Translations under genes and position numbers: made by a program
Assembly: GCA_032433765.1 (NCBI GenBank)
Contig: JAVIAB010000025.1
Span: 33,272,115-33,336,114 of the forward strand
DNA length: 64,000 bases
Direction: 5' to 3'
From: Megaustenia siamemsis
Lineage: Eukaryota; Mollusca; Gastropoda; Stylommatophora; Ariophantidae
Shown here: in pieces, positions 32,301 to 50,300 of the stretch
Layout: every line of letters begins with the position of its first letter
Position numbering within the stretch: position 1 is the stretch's first letter
The notes under the pieces: model-generated
What the model was told of the DNA's origin: nothing
The model's input: the letters and a program-made list of their open reading frames with translations, nothing else
Database searches by the model: none

Positions 32301-35300
32301 AATATTCTTACAATGATAACTAATGACAGAAAGTCTATTGATATCAATATTCTTACAATGATAACTAATGACAGAAAGTCTATTGATATCAATATTCTTA
32401 CAATGATAACTAATGACAGAAAGTCTATTGATATCAATATTCTTACAATGATAACTAATGACAGAAAGTCTATTGATATCAATATTCTTACAATGATAAC
32501 TAATGACAGAAAGTCTATTGATATCAATATTCTTACAATGATAACTAATGACAGAAAGTCTATTGATATCAATATTCTTACAATGATAACTAATGACAGA
32601 AAGTCTATTGATATCAATATTCTTACAATGATAACTAATGACAGAAAGTCTACTGATATCAATATTCTTACAATGATAACTAATGGCAGAAAGTCTATTG
32701 ATATCAATATTCTTACAATGATAACTAATGGCAGAAAGTCTATTGATATCAATATTCTTACAATGATAACTAATGACAGAAAGTCTATTGATATCAATAT
32801 TCTTACAATAATAAACTAATGACAGAAAGTCTATTGATATCAATATTCTTACAATAATAAACTAATGACAGAAAGTCTATTGATATCAATATTCTTACAA
32901 TAATAAACTAATGACAGAAAGTCTATTGATATCAATATTCTTACAATAATAAACTAATGACAGAAAGTCTATTGATATCAATATTCTTACAATAATAAAC
33001 TAATGACAGAAAGTCTATTGATATCAATATTCTTACAATAATAAACTAATGACAGAAAGTCTATTGATATCAATATTCTTACAATGATAACTAATGGCAG
33101 AAAGTCTATTGATATCAATATTCTTACAATGATAACTAATGACAGAAAGTCTATTGATATCAATATTCTTACAATAATAAACTAATGACAGAAAGTCTAT
33201 TGATATCAATATTCTTACAATGATAAACTAATGACAGAAAGTCTATTGATATCAATATTCTTACAATGATAAACTAATGACAGAAAGTCTATTGATATCA
33301 ATATTCTTACAATGATAAACTAATGACAGAAAGTCTATTGATATCAATATTCTTACAATGATAAACTAATGACAGAAAGTCTATTGATATCAATATTCTT
33401 ACAATGATAAACTAATGACAGAAAGTCTATTGATATCAATATTCTTACAATGATAAACTAATGACAGAAAGTCTATTGATATCAATATTCTTACAATGAT
33501 AACTAATGACAGAAAGTCTATTGATATCAATATTCTTACAATGATAAACTAATGACAGAAAGTCTATTGATATCAATATTCTTACAATGATAAACTAATG
33601 ACAGAAAGTCTATTGATATCAATATATTACAATGATAAACTAATGACAGAAAGTCTATTGATATCAATATTCTTACAATAATAAACTAATGACAGAAAGT
33701 CTATTGATATCAATATTCTTACAATGATAAACTAATGACAGAAAGTCTATTGATATCAATATTCTTACAATGATAAACTAATGACAGAAAGTCTATTGAT
33801 ATCAATATTCTTACAATAATAAACTAATGACAGAAAGTCTATTGATATCAATATTCTTACAATGATAAACTAATGGCAGAAAGTCTATTGATATCAATAT
33901 TCTTACAATGATAACTAATGACAGAAAGTCTATTGATATCAATATTCTTACAATGATAAACTAATGACAGAAAGTCTATTGATATCAATATTCTTACAAT
34001 GATAAACTAATGACAGAAAGTCTATTGATATCAATATTCTTACAATGATAAACTAATGACAGAAAGTCTATTGATATCAATATTCTTACAATGATAACTA
34101 ATGACAGAAAGTCTATTGATATCAATATTCTTACAATGATAAACTAATGACAGAAAGTCTATTGATATCAATATTCTTACAATGATAAACTAATGACAGA
34201 AAGTCTATTGATATCAATATTTTACAATGATAAACTAATGACAGAAAGTCTATTGATATCAATATTCTTACAATAATAAACTAATGACAGAAAGTCTATT
34301 GATATCAATATTCTTACAATGATAAACTAATGACAGAAAGTCTATTGATATCAATATTCTTACAATGATAAACTAATGACAGAAAGTCTATTGATATCAA
34401 TATTCTTACAATGATAACTAATGACAGAAAGTCTATTGATATCAATATTCTTACAATGATAAACTAATGACAGAAAGTCTATTGATATCAATATTCTTAC
34501 AATGATAAACTAATGACAGAAAGTCTATTGATATCAATATTCTTACAATGATAAACTAATGACAGAAAGTCTATTGATATCAATATTCTTACAATGATAA
34601 ACTAATGACAGAAAGTCTATTGATATCAATATTCTTACAATGATAAACTAATGACAGAAAGTCTATTGATATCAATATTCTTACAATGATAAACTAATGA
34701 CAGAAAGTCTATTGATATCAATATTCTTACAATGATAAACTAATGACAGAAAGTCTATTGATATCAATATTCTTACAATGATAAACTAATGACAGAAAGT
34801 CTATTGATATCAATATTCTTACAATGATAACTAATGACAGAAAGTCTATTGATATCAATATTCTTACAATGATAAACTAATGACAGAAAGTCTATTGATA
34901 TCAATATTCTTACAATGATAAACTAATGACAGAAAGTCTATTGATATCAATATTTTACAATGATAAACTAATGACAGAAAGTCTATTGATATCAATATTC
35001 TTACAATAATAAACTAATGACAGAAAGTCTATTGATATCAATATTCTTACAATGATAAACTAATGACAGAAAGTCTATTGATATCAATATTCTTACAATG
35101 ATAAACTAATGACAGAAAGTCTATTGATATCAATATTCTTACAATAATAAACTAATGACAGAAAGTCTATTGATATCAATATTCTTACAATGATAAACTA
35201 ATGACAGAAAGTCTATTGATATCAATATTCTTACAATGATAACTAATGACAGAAAGTCTATTGATATCAATATTCTTACAATGATAAACTAATGACAGAA

Positions 35301-38300
35301 AGTCTATTGATATCAATATTCTTACAATGATAAACTAATGACAGAAAGTCTATTGATATCAATATTCTTACAATGATAAACTAATGACAGAAAGTCTATT
35401 GATATCAATATTCTTACAATGATAAACTAATGACAGAAAGTCTATTGATATCAATATTCTTACAATGATAAACTAATGACAGAAAGTCTATTGATATCAA
35501 TATTCTTACAATGATAAACTAATGACAGAAAGTCTATTGATATCAATATTCTTACAATGATAACTAATGACAGAAAGTCTATTGATATCAATATTCTTAC
35601 AATGATAACTAATGACAGAAAGTCTATTGATATCAATATTCTTACAATGATAACTAATGACAGAAAGTCTATTGATATCAATATTCTTACAATGATAACT
35701 AATGACAGAAAGTCTATTGATATCAATATTCTTACAATGATAACTAATGACAGAAAGTCTATTGATATCAATATTCTTACAATGATAACTAATGGCAGAA
35801 AGTCTATTGATATCAATATTCTTACAATGATAACTAATGACAGAAAGTCTATTGATATCAATATTCTTACAATGATAACTAATGACAGAAAGTCTATTGA
35901 TATCAATATTCTTACAATGATAACTAATGACAGAAAGTCTATTGATATCAATATTCTTACAATGATAACTAATGACAGAAAGTCTATTGATATCAATATT
36001 CTTACAATAATAAACTAATGACAGAAAGTCTATTGATATCAATATTCTTACAATAATAAACTAATGACAGAAAGTCTATTGATATCAATATTCTTACAAT
36101 AATAAACTAATGACAGAAAGTCTATTGATATCAATATTCTTACAATAATAAACTAATGACAGAAAGTCTATTGATATCAATATTCTTACAATGATAAACT
36201 AATGACAGAAAGTCTATTGATATCAATATTCTTACAATGATAACTAATGGCAGAAAGTCTATTGATATCAATATTCTTACAATGATAACTAATGACAGAA
36301 AGTCTATTGATATCAATATTCTTACAATGATAACTAATGACAGAAAGTCTATTGATATCAATATTCTTACAATGATAAACTAATGACAGAAAGTCTATTG
36401 ATATCAATATTCTTACAATGATAAACTAATGACAGAAAGTCTATTGATATCAATATTCTTACAATAATAAACTAATGACAGAAAGTCTATTGATATCAAT
36501 ATTCTTACAATAATAAACTAATGACAGAAAGTCTATTGATATCAATATTCTTACAATAATAAACTAATGACAGAAAGTCTATTGATATCAATATTCTTAC
36601 AATGATAAACTAATGACAGAAAGTCTATTGATATCAATATTCTTACAATGATAACTAATGACAGAAAGTCTATTGATATCAATATTCTTACAATGATAAC
36701 TAATGACAGAAAGTCTATTGATATCAATATTCTTACAATGATAAACTAATGACAGAAAGTCTATTGATATCAATATTCTTACAATGATAAACTAATGACA
36801 GAAAGTCTATTGATATCAATATTCTTACAATGATAAACTAATGACAGAAAGTCTATTGATATCAATATTCTTACAATGATAAACTAATGACAGAAAGTCT
36901 ATTGATATCAATATTCTTACAATGATAAACTAATGACAGAAAGTCTATTGATATCAATATTCTTACAATGATAAACTAATGACAGAAAGTCTATTGATAT
37001 CAATATTCTTACAATGATAAACTAATGACAGAAAGTCTATTGATATCAATATTCTTACAATGATAACTAATGACAGAAAGTCTATTGATATCAATATTCT
37101 TACAATGATAAACTAATGACAGAAAGTCTATTGATATCAATATTCTTACAATGATAAACTAATGACAGAAAGTCTATTGATATCAATATTTTACAATGAT
37201 AAACTAATGACAGAAAGTCTATTGATATCAATATTCTTACAATAATAAACTAATGACAGAAAGTCTATTGATATCAATATTCTTACAATGATAAACTAAT
37301 GACAGAAAGTCTATTGATATCAATATTCTTACAATGATAAACTAATGACAGAAAGTCTATTGATATCAATATTCTTACAATAATAAACTAATGACAGAAA
37401 GTCTATTGATATCAATATTCTTACAATGATAAACTAATGACAGAAAGTCTATTGATATCAATATTCTTACAATGATAACTAATGACAGAAAGTCTATTGA
37501 TATCAATATTCTTACAATGATAAACTAATGACAGAAAGTCTATTGATATCAATATTCTTACAATGATAAACTAATGACAGAAAGTCTATTGATATCAATA
37601 TTCTTACAATGATAAACTAATGACAGAAAGTCTATTGATATCAATATTCTTACAATGATAAACTAATGACAGAAAGTCTATTGATATCAATATTCTTACA
37701 ATGATAAACTAATGACAGAAAGTCTATTGATATCAATATTCTTACAATGATAAACTAATGACAGAAAGTCTATTGATATCAATATTCTTACAATGATAAC
37801 TAATGACAGAAAGTCTATTGATATCAATATTCTTACAATGATAACTAATGACAGAAAGTCTATTGATATCAATATTCTTACAATGATAAACTAATGACAG
37901 AAAGTCTATTGATATCAATATTCTTACAATGATAACTAATGACAGAAAGTCTATTGATATCAATATTCTTACAATGATAACTAATGACAGAAAGTCTATT
38001 GATATCAATATTCTTACAATGATAACTAATGACAGAAAGTCTATTGATATCAATATTCTTACAATGATAACTAATGACAGAAAGTCTATTGATATCAATA
38101 TTCTTACAATGATAAACTAATGACAGAAAGTCTATTGATATCAATATTCTTACAATGATAACTAATGACAGAAAGTCTATTGATATCAATATTCTTACAA
38201 TGATAAACTAATGACAGAAAGTCTATTGATATCAATATTCTTACAATGATAAACTAATGACAGAAAGTCTATTGATATCAATATTCTTACAATAATAAAC

Positions 38301-41300
38301 TAATGACAGAAAGTCTATTGATATCAATATTCTTACAATAATAAACTAATGACAGAAAGTCTATTGATATCAATATTCTTACAATGATAAACTAATGACA
38401 GAAAGTCTATTGATATCAATATTCTTACAATGATAAACTAATGACAGAAAGTCTATTGATATCAATATTCTTACAATGATAAACTAATGACAGAAAGTCT
38501 ATTGATATCAATATTCTTACAATGATAAACTAATGACAGAAAGTCTATTGATATCAATATTCTTACAATGATAACTAATGACAGAAAGTCTATTGATATC
38601 AATATTCTTACAATGATAAACTAATGACAGAAAGTCTATTGATATCAATATTCTTACAATGATAAACTAATGACAGAAAGTCTATTGATATCAATATTCT
38701 TACAATGATAAACTAATGACAGAAAGTCTATTGATATCAATATTCTTACAATAATAAACTAATGACAGAAAGTCTATTGATATCAATATTCTTACAATGA
38801 TAAACTAATGACAGAAAGTCTATTGATATCAATATTCTTACAATGATAAACTAATGACAGAAAGTCTATTGATATCAATATTCTTACAATGATAACTAAT
38901 GACAGAAAGTCTATTGATATCAATATTCTTACAATGATAAACTAATGACAGAAAGTCTATTGATATCAATATTCTTACAATGATAAACTAATGACAGAAA
39001 GTCTATTGATATCAATATTTTACAATGATAAACTAATGACAGAAAGTCTATTGATATCAATATTCTTACAATGATAAACTAATGACAGAAAGTCTATTGA
39101 TATCAATATTCTTACAATGATAAACTAATGACAGAAAGTCTATTGATATCAATATTCTTACAATGATAAACTAATGACAGAAAGTCTATTGATATCAATA
39201 TTCTTACAATGATAAACTAATGACAGAAAGTCTATTGATATCAATATTCTTACAATGATAAACTAATGACAGAAAGTCTATTGATATCAATATTCTTACA
39301 ATGATAACTAATGACAGAAAGTCTATTGATATCAATATTCTTACAATGATAAACTAATGACAGAAAGTCTATTGATATCAATATTCTTACAATGATAAAC
39401 TAATGACAGAAAGTCTATTGATATCAATATTTTACAATGATAAACTAATGACAGAAAGTCTATTGATATCAATATTCTTACAATAATAAACTAATGACAG
39501 AAAGTCTATTGATATCAATATTCTTACAATGATAAACTAATGACAGAAAGTCTATTGATATCAATATTCTTACAATGATAAACTAATGACAGAAAGTCTA
39601 TTGATATCAATATTCTTACAATAATAAACTAATGACAGAAAGTCTATTGATATCAATATTCTTACAATGATAAACTAATGACAGAAAGTCTATTGATATC
39701 AATATTCTTACAATGATAACTAATGACAGAAAGTCTATTGATATCAATATTCTTACAATGATAAACTAATGACAGAAAGTCTATTGATATCAATATTCTT
39801 ACAATGATAAACTAATGACAGAAAGTCTATTGATATCAATATTCTTACAATGATAAACTAATGACAGAAAGTCTATTGATATCAATATTCTTACAATGAT
39901 AAACTAATGACAGAAAGTCTATTGATATCAATATTCTTACAATGATAAACTAATGACAGAAAGTCTATTGATATCAATATTCTTACAATGATAAACTAAT
40001 GACAGAAAGTCTATTGATATCAATATTCTTACAATGATAACTAATGACAGAAAGTCTATTGATATCAATATTCTTACAATGATAACTAATGACAGAAAGT
40101 CTATTGATATCAATATTCTTACAATGATAACTAATGACAGAAAGTCTATTGATATCAATATTCTTACAATGATAACTAATGACAGAAAGTCTATTGATAT
40201 CAATATTCTTACAATGATAACTAATGACAGAAAGTCTATTGATATCAATATTCTTACAATGATAACTAATGACAGAAAGTCTATTGATATCAATATTCTT
40301 ACAATGATAACTAATGACAGAAAGTCTATTGATATCAATATTCTTACAATGATAACTAATGACAGAAAGTCTATTGATATCAATATTCTTACAATGATAA
40401 CTAATGACAGAAAGTCTATTGATATCAATATTCTTACAATGATAACTAATGACAGAAAGTCTATTGATATCAATATTCTTACAATGATAACTAATGACAG
40501 AAAGTCTATTGATATCAATATTCTTACAATAATAAACTAATGACAGAAAGTCTATTGATATCAATATTCTTACAATAATAAACTAATGACAGAAAGTCTA
40601 TTGATATCAATATTCTTACAATAATAAACTAATGACAGAAAGTCTATTGATATCAATATTCTTACAATGATAAACTAATGACAGAAAGTCTATTGATATC
40701 AATATTCTTACAATGATAAACTAATGACAGAAAGTCTATTGATATCAATATTCTTACAATGATAACTAATGACAGAAAGTCTATTGATATCAATATTCTT
40801 ACAATGATAACTAATGACAGAAAGTCTATTGATATCAATATTCTTACAATGATAACTAATGACAGAAAGTCTATTGATATCAATATTCTTACAATAATAA
40901 ACTAATGACAGAAAGTCTATTGATATCAATATTCTTACAATAATAAACTAATGACAGAAAGTCTATTGATATCAATATTCTTACAATAATAAACTAATGA
41001 CAGAAAGTCTATTGATATCAATATTCTTACAATAATAAACTAATGACAGAAAGTCTATTGATATCAATATTCTTACAATGATAAACTAATGACAGAAAGT
41101 CTATTGATATCAATATTCTTACAATGATAAACTAATGACAGAAAGTCTATTGATATCAATATTCTTACAATGATAACTAATGACAGAAAGTCTATTGATA
41201 TCAATATTCTTACAATGATAACTAATGACAGAAAGTCTATTGATATCAATATTCTTACAATGATAAACTAATGACAGAAAGTCTATTGATATCAATATTC

Positions 41301-44300
41301 TTACAATGATAAACTAATGACAGAAAGTCTATTGATATCAATATTCTTACAATGATAAACTAATGACAGAAAGTCTATTGATATCAATATTCTTACAATG
41401 ATAAACTAATGACAGAAAGTCTATTGATATCAATATTCTTACAATGATAAACTAATGACAGAAAGTCTATTGATATCAATATTCTTACAATGATAAACTA
41501 ATGACAGAAAGTCTATTGATATCAATATTCTTACAATGATAAACTAATGACAGAAAGTCTATTGATATCAATATTATTACAATGATAACTAATGACAGAA
41601 AGTCTATTGATATCAATATTCTTACAATGATAAACTAATGACAGAAAGTCTATTGATATCAATATTCTTACAATGATAAACTAATGACAGAAAGTCTATT
41701 GATATCAATATATTTACAATGATAAACTAATGACAGAAAGTCTATTGATATCAATATTCTTACAATAATAAACTAATGACAGAAAGTCTATTGATATCAA
41801 TATTCTTACAATGATAAACTAATGACAGAAAGTCTATTGATATCAATATTCTTACAATGATAAACTAATGACAGAAAGTCTATTGATATCAATATTCTTA
41901 CAATAATAAACTAATGACAGAAAGTCTATTGATATCAATATTCTTACAATGATAAACTAATGACAGAAAGTCTATTGATATCAATATTCTTACAATGATA
42001 ACTAATGACAGAAAGTCTATTGATATCAATATTCTTACAATGATAAACTAATGACAGAAAGTCTATTGATATCAATATTCTTACAATGATAAACTAATGA
42101 CAGAAAGTCTATTGATATCAATATTCTTACAATGATAAACTAATGACAGAAAGTCTATTGATATCAATATTCTTACAATGATAAACTAATGACAGAAAGT
42201 CTATTGATATCAATATTCTTACAATGATAAACTAATGACAGAAAGTCTATTGATATCAATATTCTTACAATGATAAACTAATGACAGAAAGTCTATTGAT
42301 ATCAATATTCTTACAATGATAACTAATGACAGAAAGTCTATTGATATCAATATTCTTACAATGATAACTAATGACAGAAAGTCTATTGATATCAATATTC
42401 TTACAATGATAACTAATGACAGAAAGTCTATTGATATCAATATTCTTACAATGATAACTAATGACAGAAAGTCTATTGATATCAATATTCTTACAATGAT
42501 AACTAATGACAGAAAGTCTATTGATATCAATATTCTTACAATGATAACTAATGGCAGAAAGTCTATTGATATCAATATTCTTACAATGATAACTAATGGC
42601 AGAAAGTCTATTGATATCAATATTCTTACAATGATAACTAATGGCAGAAAGTCTATTGATATCAATATTCTTACAATGATAACTAATGACAGAAAGTCTA
42701 TTGATATCAATATTCTTACAATAATAAACTAATGACAGAAAGTCTATTGATATCAATATTCTTACAATAATAAACTAATGACAGAAAGTCTATTGATATC
42801 AATATTCTTACAATAATAAACTAATGACAGAAAGTCTATTGATATCAATATTCTTACAATAATAAACTAATGACAGAAAGTCTATTGATATCAATATTCT
42901 TACAATGATAAACTAATGACAGAAAGTCTATTGATATCAATATTCTTACAATAATAAACTAATGACAGAAAGTCTATTGATATCAATATTCTTACAATGA
43001 TAACTAATGACAGAAAGTCTATTGATATCAATATTCTTACAATGATAACTAATGGCAGAAAGTCTATTGATATCAATATTCTTACAATGATAAACTAATG
43101 ACAGAAAGTCTATTGATATCAATATTCTTACAATGATAAACTAATGACAGAAAGTCTATTGATATCAATATTCTTACAATGATAAACTAATGACAGAAAG
43201 TCTATTGATATCAATATTCTTACAATGATAAACTAATGACAGAAAGTCTATTGATATCAATATTCTTACAATGATAAACTAATGACAGAAAGTCTATTGA
43301 TATCAATATTCTTACAATGATAAACTAATGACAGAAAGTCTATTGATATCAATATTCTTACAATGATAAACTAATGACAGAAAGTCTATTGATATCAATA
43401 TTCTTACAATGATAACTAATGACAGAAAGTCTATTGATATCAATATTCTTACAATGATAAACTAATGACAGAAAGTCTATTGATATCAATATTCTTACAA
43501 TGATAAACTAATGACAGAAAGTCTATTGATATCAATATTCTTACAATGATAAACTAATGACAGAAAGTCTATTGATATCAATATTCTTACAATAATAAAC
43601 TAATGACAGAAAGTCTATTGATATCAATATTCTTACAATGATAAACTAATGACAGAAAGTCTATTGATATCAATATTCTTACAATGATAAACTAATGACA
43701 GAAAGTCTATTGATATCAATATTCTTACAATAATAAACTAATGACAGAAAGTCTATTGATATCAATATTCTTACAATGATAAACTAATGACAGAAAGTCT
43801 ATTGATATCAATATTCTTACAATGATAACTAATGACAGAAAGTCTATTGATATCAATATTCTTACAATGATAAACTAATGACAGAAAGTCTATTGATATC
43901 AATATTCTTACAATGATAAACTAATGACAGAAAGTCTATTGATATCAATATTCTTACAATGATAAACTAATGACAGAAAGTCTATTGATATCAATATTCT
44001 TACAATGATAACTAATGACAGAAAGTCTATTGATATCAATATTCTTACAATGATAAACTAATGACAGAAAGTCTATTGATATCAATATTCTTACAATGAT
44101 AAACTAATGACAGAAAGTCTATTGATATCAATATTCTTACAATGATAAACTAATGACAGAAAGTCTATTGATATCAATATTCTTACAATAATAAACTAAT
44201 GACAGAAAGTCTATTGATATCAATATTCTTACAATGATAAACTAATGACAGAAAGTCTATTGATATCAATATTCTTACAATGATAAACTAATGACAGAAA

Positions 44301-47300
44301 GTCTATTGATATCAATATTCTTACAATGATAACTAATGACAGAAAGTCTATTGATATCAATATTCTTACAATGATAAACTAATGACAGAAAGTCTATTGA
44401 TATCAATATTCTTACAATGATAAACTAATGACAGAAAGTCTATTGATATCAATATATTTACAATGATAAACTAATGACAGAAAGTCTATTGATATCAATA
44501 TTCTTACAATGATAAACTAATGACAGAAAGTCTATTGATATCAATATTCTTACAATGATAAACTAATGACAGAAAGTCTATTGATATCAATATTCTTACA
44601 ATGATAAACTAATGACAGAAAGTCTATTGATATCAATATTCTTACAATGATAAACTAATGACAGAAAGTCTATTGATATCAATATTCTTACAATGATAAA
44701 CTAATGACAGAAAGTCTATTGATATCAATATTATTACAATGATAACTAATGACAGAAAGTCTATTGATATCAATATTCTTACAATGATAAACTAATGACA
44801 GAAAGTCTATTGATATCAATATTCTTACAATGATAAACTAATGACAGAAAGTCTATTGATATCAATATATTACAATGATAAACTAATGACAGAAAGTCTA
44901 TTGATATCAATATTCTTACAATAATAAACTAATGACAGAAAGTCTATTGATATCAATATTCTTACAATGATAAACTAATGACAGAAAGTCTATTGATATC
45001 AATATTCTTACAATGATAAACTAATGACAGAAAGTCTATTGATATCAATATTCTTACAATAATAAACTAATGACAGAAAGTCTATTGATATCAATATTCT
45101 TACAATGATAAACTAATGACAGAAAGTCTATTGATATCAATATTCTTACAATGATATCTAATGACAGAAAGTCTATTGATATCAATATTCTTACAATGAT
45201 AAACTAATGACAGAAAGTCTATTGATATCAATATTCTTACAATGATAAACTAATGACAGAAAGCCTATTGATATCAATATTCTTACAATGATAAACTAAT
45301 GACAGAAAGTCTATTGATATCAATATTCTTACAATGATAAACTAATGACAGAAAGTCTATTGATATCAATATTCTTACAATGATAAACTAATGACAGAAA
45401 GTCTATATATATTGATATCAATATTCTTACAATGATAAACTAATGACAGAAAGTCTATTGATATCAATATTCTTACAATGATAACTAATGACAGAAAGTC
45501 TATTGATATCAATATTCTTACAATGATAACTAATGACAGAAAGTCTATTGATATCAATATTCTTACAATGATAACTAATGACAGAAAGTCTATTGATATC
45601 AATATTCTTACAATGATAACTAATGACAGAAAGTCTATTGATATCAATATTCTTACAATGATAACTAATGACAGAAAGTCTATTGATATCAATATTCTTA
45701 CAATGATAACTAATGGCAGAAAGTCTATTGATATCAATATTCTTACAATGATAACTAATGGCAGAAAGTCTATTGATATCAATATTCTTACAATGATAAC
45801 TAATGGCAGAAAGTCTATTGATATCAATATTCTTACAATGATAACTAATGGCAGAAAGTCTATTGATATCAATATTCTTACAATGATAACTAATGACAGA
45901 AAGTCTATTGATATCAATATTCTTACAATAATAAACTAATGACAGAAAGTCTATTGATATCAATATTCTTACAATAATAAACTAATGACAGAAAGTCTAT
46001 TGATATCAATATTCTTACAATAATAAACTAATGACAGAAAGTCTATTGATATCAATATTCTTATAATAATAAACTAATGACAGAAAGTCTATTGATATCA
46101 ATATTCTTACAATAATAAACTAATGACAGAAAGTCTATTGATATCAATATTCTTACAATGATAACTAATGGCAGAAAGTCTATTGATATCAATATTCTTA
46201 CAATGATAACTAATGGCAGAAAGTCTATTGATATCAATATTCTTACAATGATAACTAATGACAGAAAGTCTATTGATATCAATATTCTTACAATAATAAA
46301 CTAATGACAGAAAGTCTATTGATATCAATATTCTTACAATAATAAACTAATGACAGAAAGTCTATTGATATCAATATTCTTACAATAATAAACTAATGAC
46401 AGAAAGTCTATTGATATCAATATTCTTATAATAATAAACTAATGACAGAAAGTCTATTGATATCAATATTCTTACAATAATAAACTAATGACAGAAAGTC
46501 TATTGATATCAATATTCTTACAATAATAAACTAATGACAGAAAGTCTATTGATATCAATATTCTTACAATGATAACTAATGGCAGAAAGTCTATTGATAT
46601 CAATATTCTTACAATGATAACTAATGGCAGAAAGTCTATTGATATCAATATTCTTACAATAATAAACTAATGACAGAAAGTCTATTGATATCAATATTCT
46701 TACAATGATAAACTAATGACAGAAAGTCTATTGATATCAATATTCTTACAATGATAAACTAATGACAGAAAGTCTATTGATATCAATATTCTTACAATGA
46801 TAAACTAATGACAGAAAGTCTATTGATATCAATATTATTACAATGATAAACTAATGACAGAAAGTCTATTGATATCAATATTCTTACAATGATAAACTAA
46901 TGACAGAAAGTCTATTGATATCAATATTCTTACAATGATAAACTAATGACAGAAAGTCTATTGATATCAATATTATTACAATGATAACTAATGACAGAAA
47001 GTCTATTGATATCAATATTCTTACAATGATAAACTAATGACAGAAAGCCTATTGATATCAATATTCTTGCAATGATAAACTAATGACAGAAAGTCTATTG
47101 ATATCAATATATTTACAATGATAAACTAATGACAGAAAGTCTATTGATATCAATATTCTTACAATAATAAACTAATGACAGAAAGTCTATTGATATCAAT
47201 ATTCTTACAATGATAAACTAATGACAGAAAGTCTATTGATATCAATATTCTTACAATGATAAACTAATGACAGAAAGTCTATTGATATCAATATTCTTAC

Positions 47301-50300
47301 AATAATAAACTAATGACAGAAAGTCTATTGATATCAATATTCTTACAATGATAAACTAATGACAGAAAGTCTATTGATATCAATATTCTTACAATGATAT
47401 CTAATGACAGAAAGTCTATTGATATCAATATTCTTACAATGATAAACTAATGACAGAAAGTCTATTGATATCAATATTCTTACAATGATAAACTAATGAC
47501 AGAAAGCCTATTGATATCAATATTCTTACAATGATAAACTAATGACAGAAAGTCTATTGATATCAATATTCTTACAATGATAAACTAATGACAGAAAGTC
47601 TATTGATATCAATATTCTTACAATGATAAACTAATGACAGAAAGTCTATTGATATCAATATTCTTACAATAATAAACTAATGACAGAAAGTCTATTGATA
47701 TCAATATTCTTACAATGATAACTAATGACAGAAAGTCTATTGATATCAATATTCTTACAATGATAACTAATGACAGAAAGTCTATTGATATCAATATTCT
47801 TACAATAATAAACTAATGACAGAAAGTCTATTGATATCAATATTCTTACAATGATAAACTAATGACAGAAAGTCTATTGATATCAATATTCTTACAATGA
47901 TAAACTAATGACAGAAAGTCTATTGATATCAATATTCTTACAATGATAAACTAATGACAGAAAGTCTATTGATATCAATATTATTACAATGATAAACTAA
48001 TGACAGAAAGTCTATTGATATCAATATTCTTACAATGATAAACTAATGACAGAAAGTCTATTGATATCAATATTCTTACAATGATAAACTAATGACAGAA
48101 AGTCTATTGATATCAATATTATTACAATGATAACTAATGACAGAAAGTCTATTGATATCAATATTCTTACAATGATAAACTAATGACAGAAAGCCTATTG
48201 ATATCAATATTCTTGCAATGATAAACTAATGACAGAAAGTCTATTGATATCAATATATTTACAATGATAAACTAATGACAGAAAGTCTATTGATATCAAT
48301 ATTCTTACAATAATAAACTAATGACAGAAAGTCTATTGATATCAATATTCTTACAATGATAAACTAATGACAGAAAGTCTATTGATATCAATATTCTTAC
48401 AATGATAAACTAATGACAGAAAGTCTATTGATATCAATATTCTTACAATAATAAACTAATGACAGAAAGTCTATTGATATCAATATTCTTACAATGATAA
48501 ACTAATGACAGAAAGTCTATTGATATCAATATTCTTACAATGATATCTAATGACAGAAAGTCTATTGATATCAATATTCTTACAATGATAAACTAATGAC
48601 AGAAAGTCTATTGATATCAATATTCTTACAATGATAAACTAATGACAGAAAGCCTATTGATATCAATATTCTTACAATGATAAACTAATGACAGAAAGTC
48701 TATTGATATCAATATTCTTACAATGATAAACTAATGACAGAAAGTCTATTGATATCAATATTCTTACAATGATAAACTAATGACAGAAAGTCTATATATG
48801 ATATCAATATTCTTACAATGATAAACTAATGACAGAAAGTCTATTGATATCAATATTCTTACAATGATAACTAATGACAGAAAGTCTATTGATATCAATA
48901 TTCTTACAATGATAACTAATGACAGAAAGTCTATTGATATCAATATTCTTACAATGATAACTAATGACAGAAAGTCTATTGATATCAATATTCTTACAAT
49001 GATAACTAATGAGAGAAAGTCTATTGATATCAATATTCTTACAATGATAACTAATGACAGAAAGTCTATTGATATCAATATTCTTACAATGATAACTAAT
49101 GGCAGAAAGTCTATTGATATCAATATTCTTACAATGATAACTAATGGCAGAAAGTCTATTGATATCAATATTCTTACAATGATAACTAATGGCAGAAAGT
49201 CTATTGATATCAATATTCTTACAATGATAACTAATGGCAGAATGTCTATTGATATCAATATTCTTACAATGATAACTAATGACAGAAAGTCTATTGATAT
49301 CAATATTCTTACAATAATAAACTAATGACAGAAAGTCTATTGATATCAATATTCTTACAATAATAAACTAATGACAGAAAGTCTATTGATATCAATATTC
49401 TTACAATAATAAACTAATGACAGAAAGTCTATTGATATCAATATTCTTATAATAATAAACTAATGACAGAAAGTCTATTGATATCAATATTCTTACAATA
49501 ATAAACTAATGACAGAAAGTCTATTGATATCAATATTCTTACAATAATAAACTAATGACAGAAAGTCTATTGATATCAATATTCTTACAATGATAACTAA
49601 TGGCAGAAAGTCTATTGATATCAATATTCTTACAATGATAACTAATGGCAGAAAGTCTATTGATATCAATATTCTTACAATAATAAACTAATGACAGAAA
49701 GTCTATTGATATCAATATTCTTACAATGATAAACTAATGACAGAAAGTCTATTGATATCAATATTCTTACAATGATAAACTAATGACAGAAAGTCTATTG
49801 ATATCAATATTCTTACAATGATAAACTAATGACAGAAAGTCTATTGATATCAATATTATTACAATGATAAACTAATGACAGAAAGTCTATTGATATCAAT
49901 ATTCTTACAATGATAAACTAATGACAGAAAGTCTATTGATATCAATATTATTACAATGATAAACTAATGACAGAAAGTCTATTGATATCAATATTATTAC
50001 AATGATAACTAATGACAGAAAGTCTATTGATATCAATATTCTTACAATGATAAACTAATGACAGAAAGCTATTGATATCAATATTCTTACAATGATAAAC
50101 TAATGACAGAAAGTCTATTGATATCAATATATTTACAATGATAAACTAATGACAGAAAGTCTATTGATATCAATATTCTTACAATAATAAACTAATGACA
50201 GAAAGTCTATTGATATCAATATTCTTACAATGATAAACTAATGACAGAAAGTCTATTGATATCAATATTCTTACAATGATAAACTAATGACAGAAAGTCT

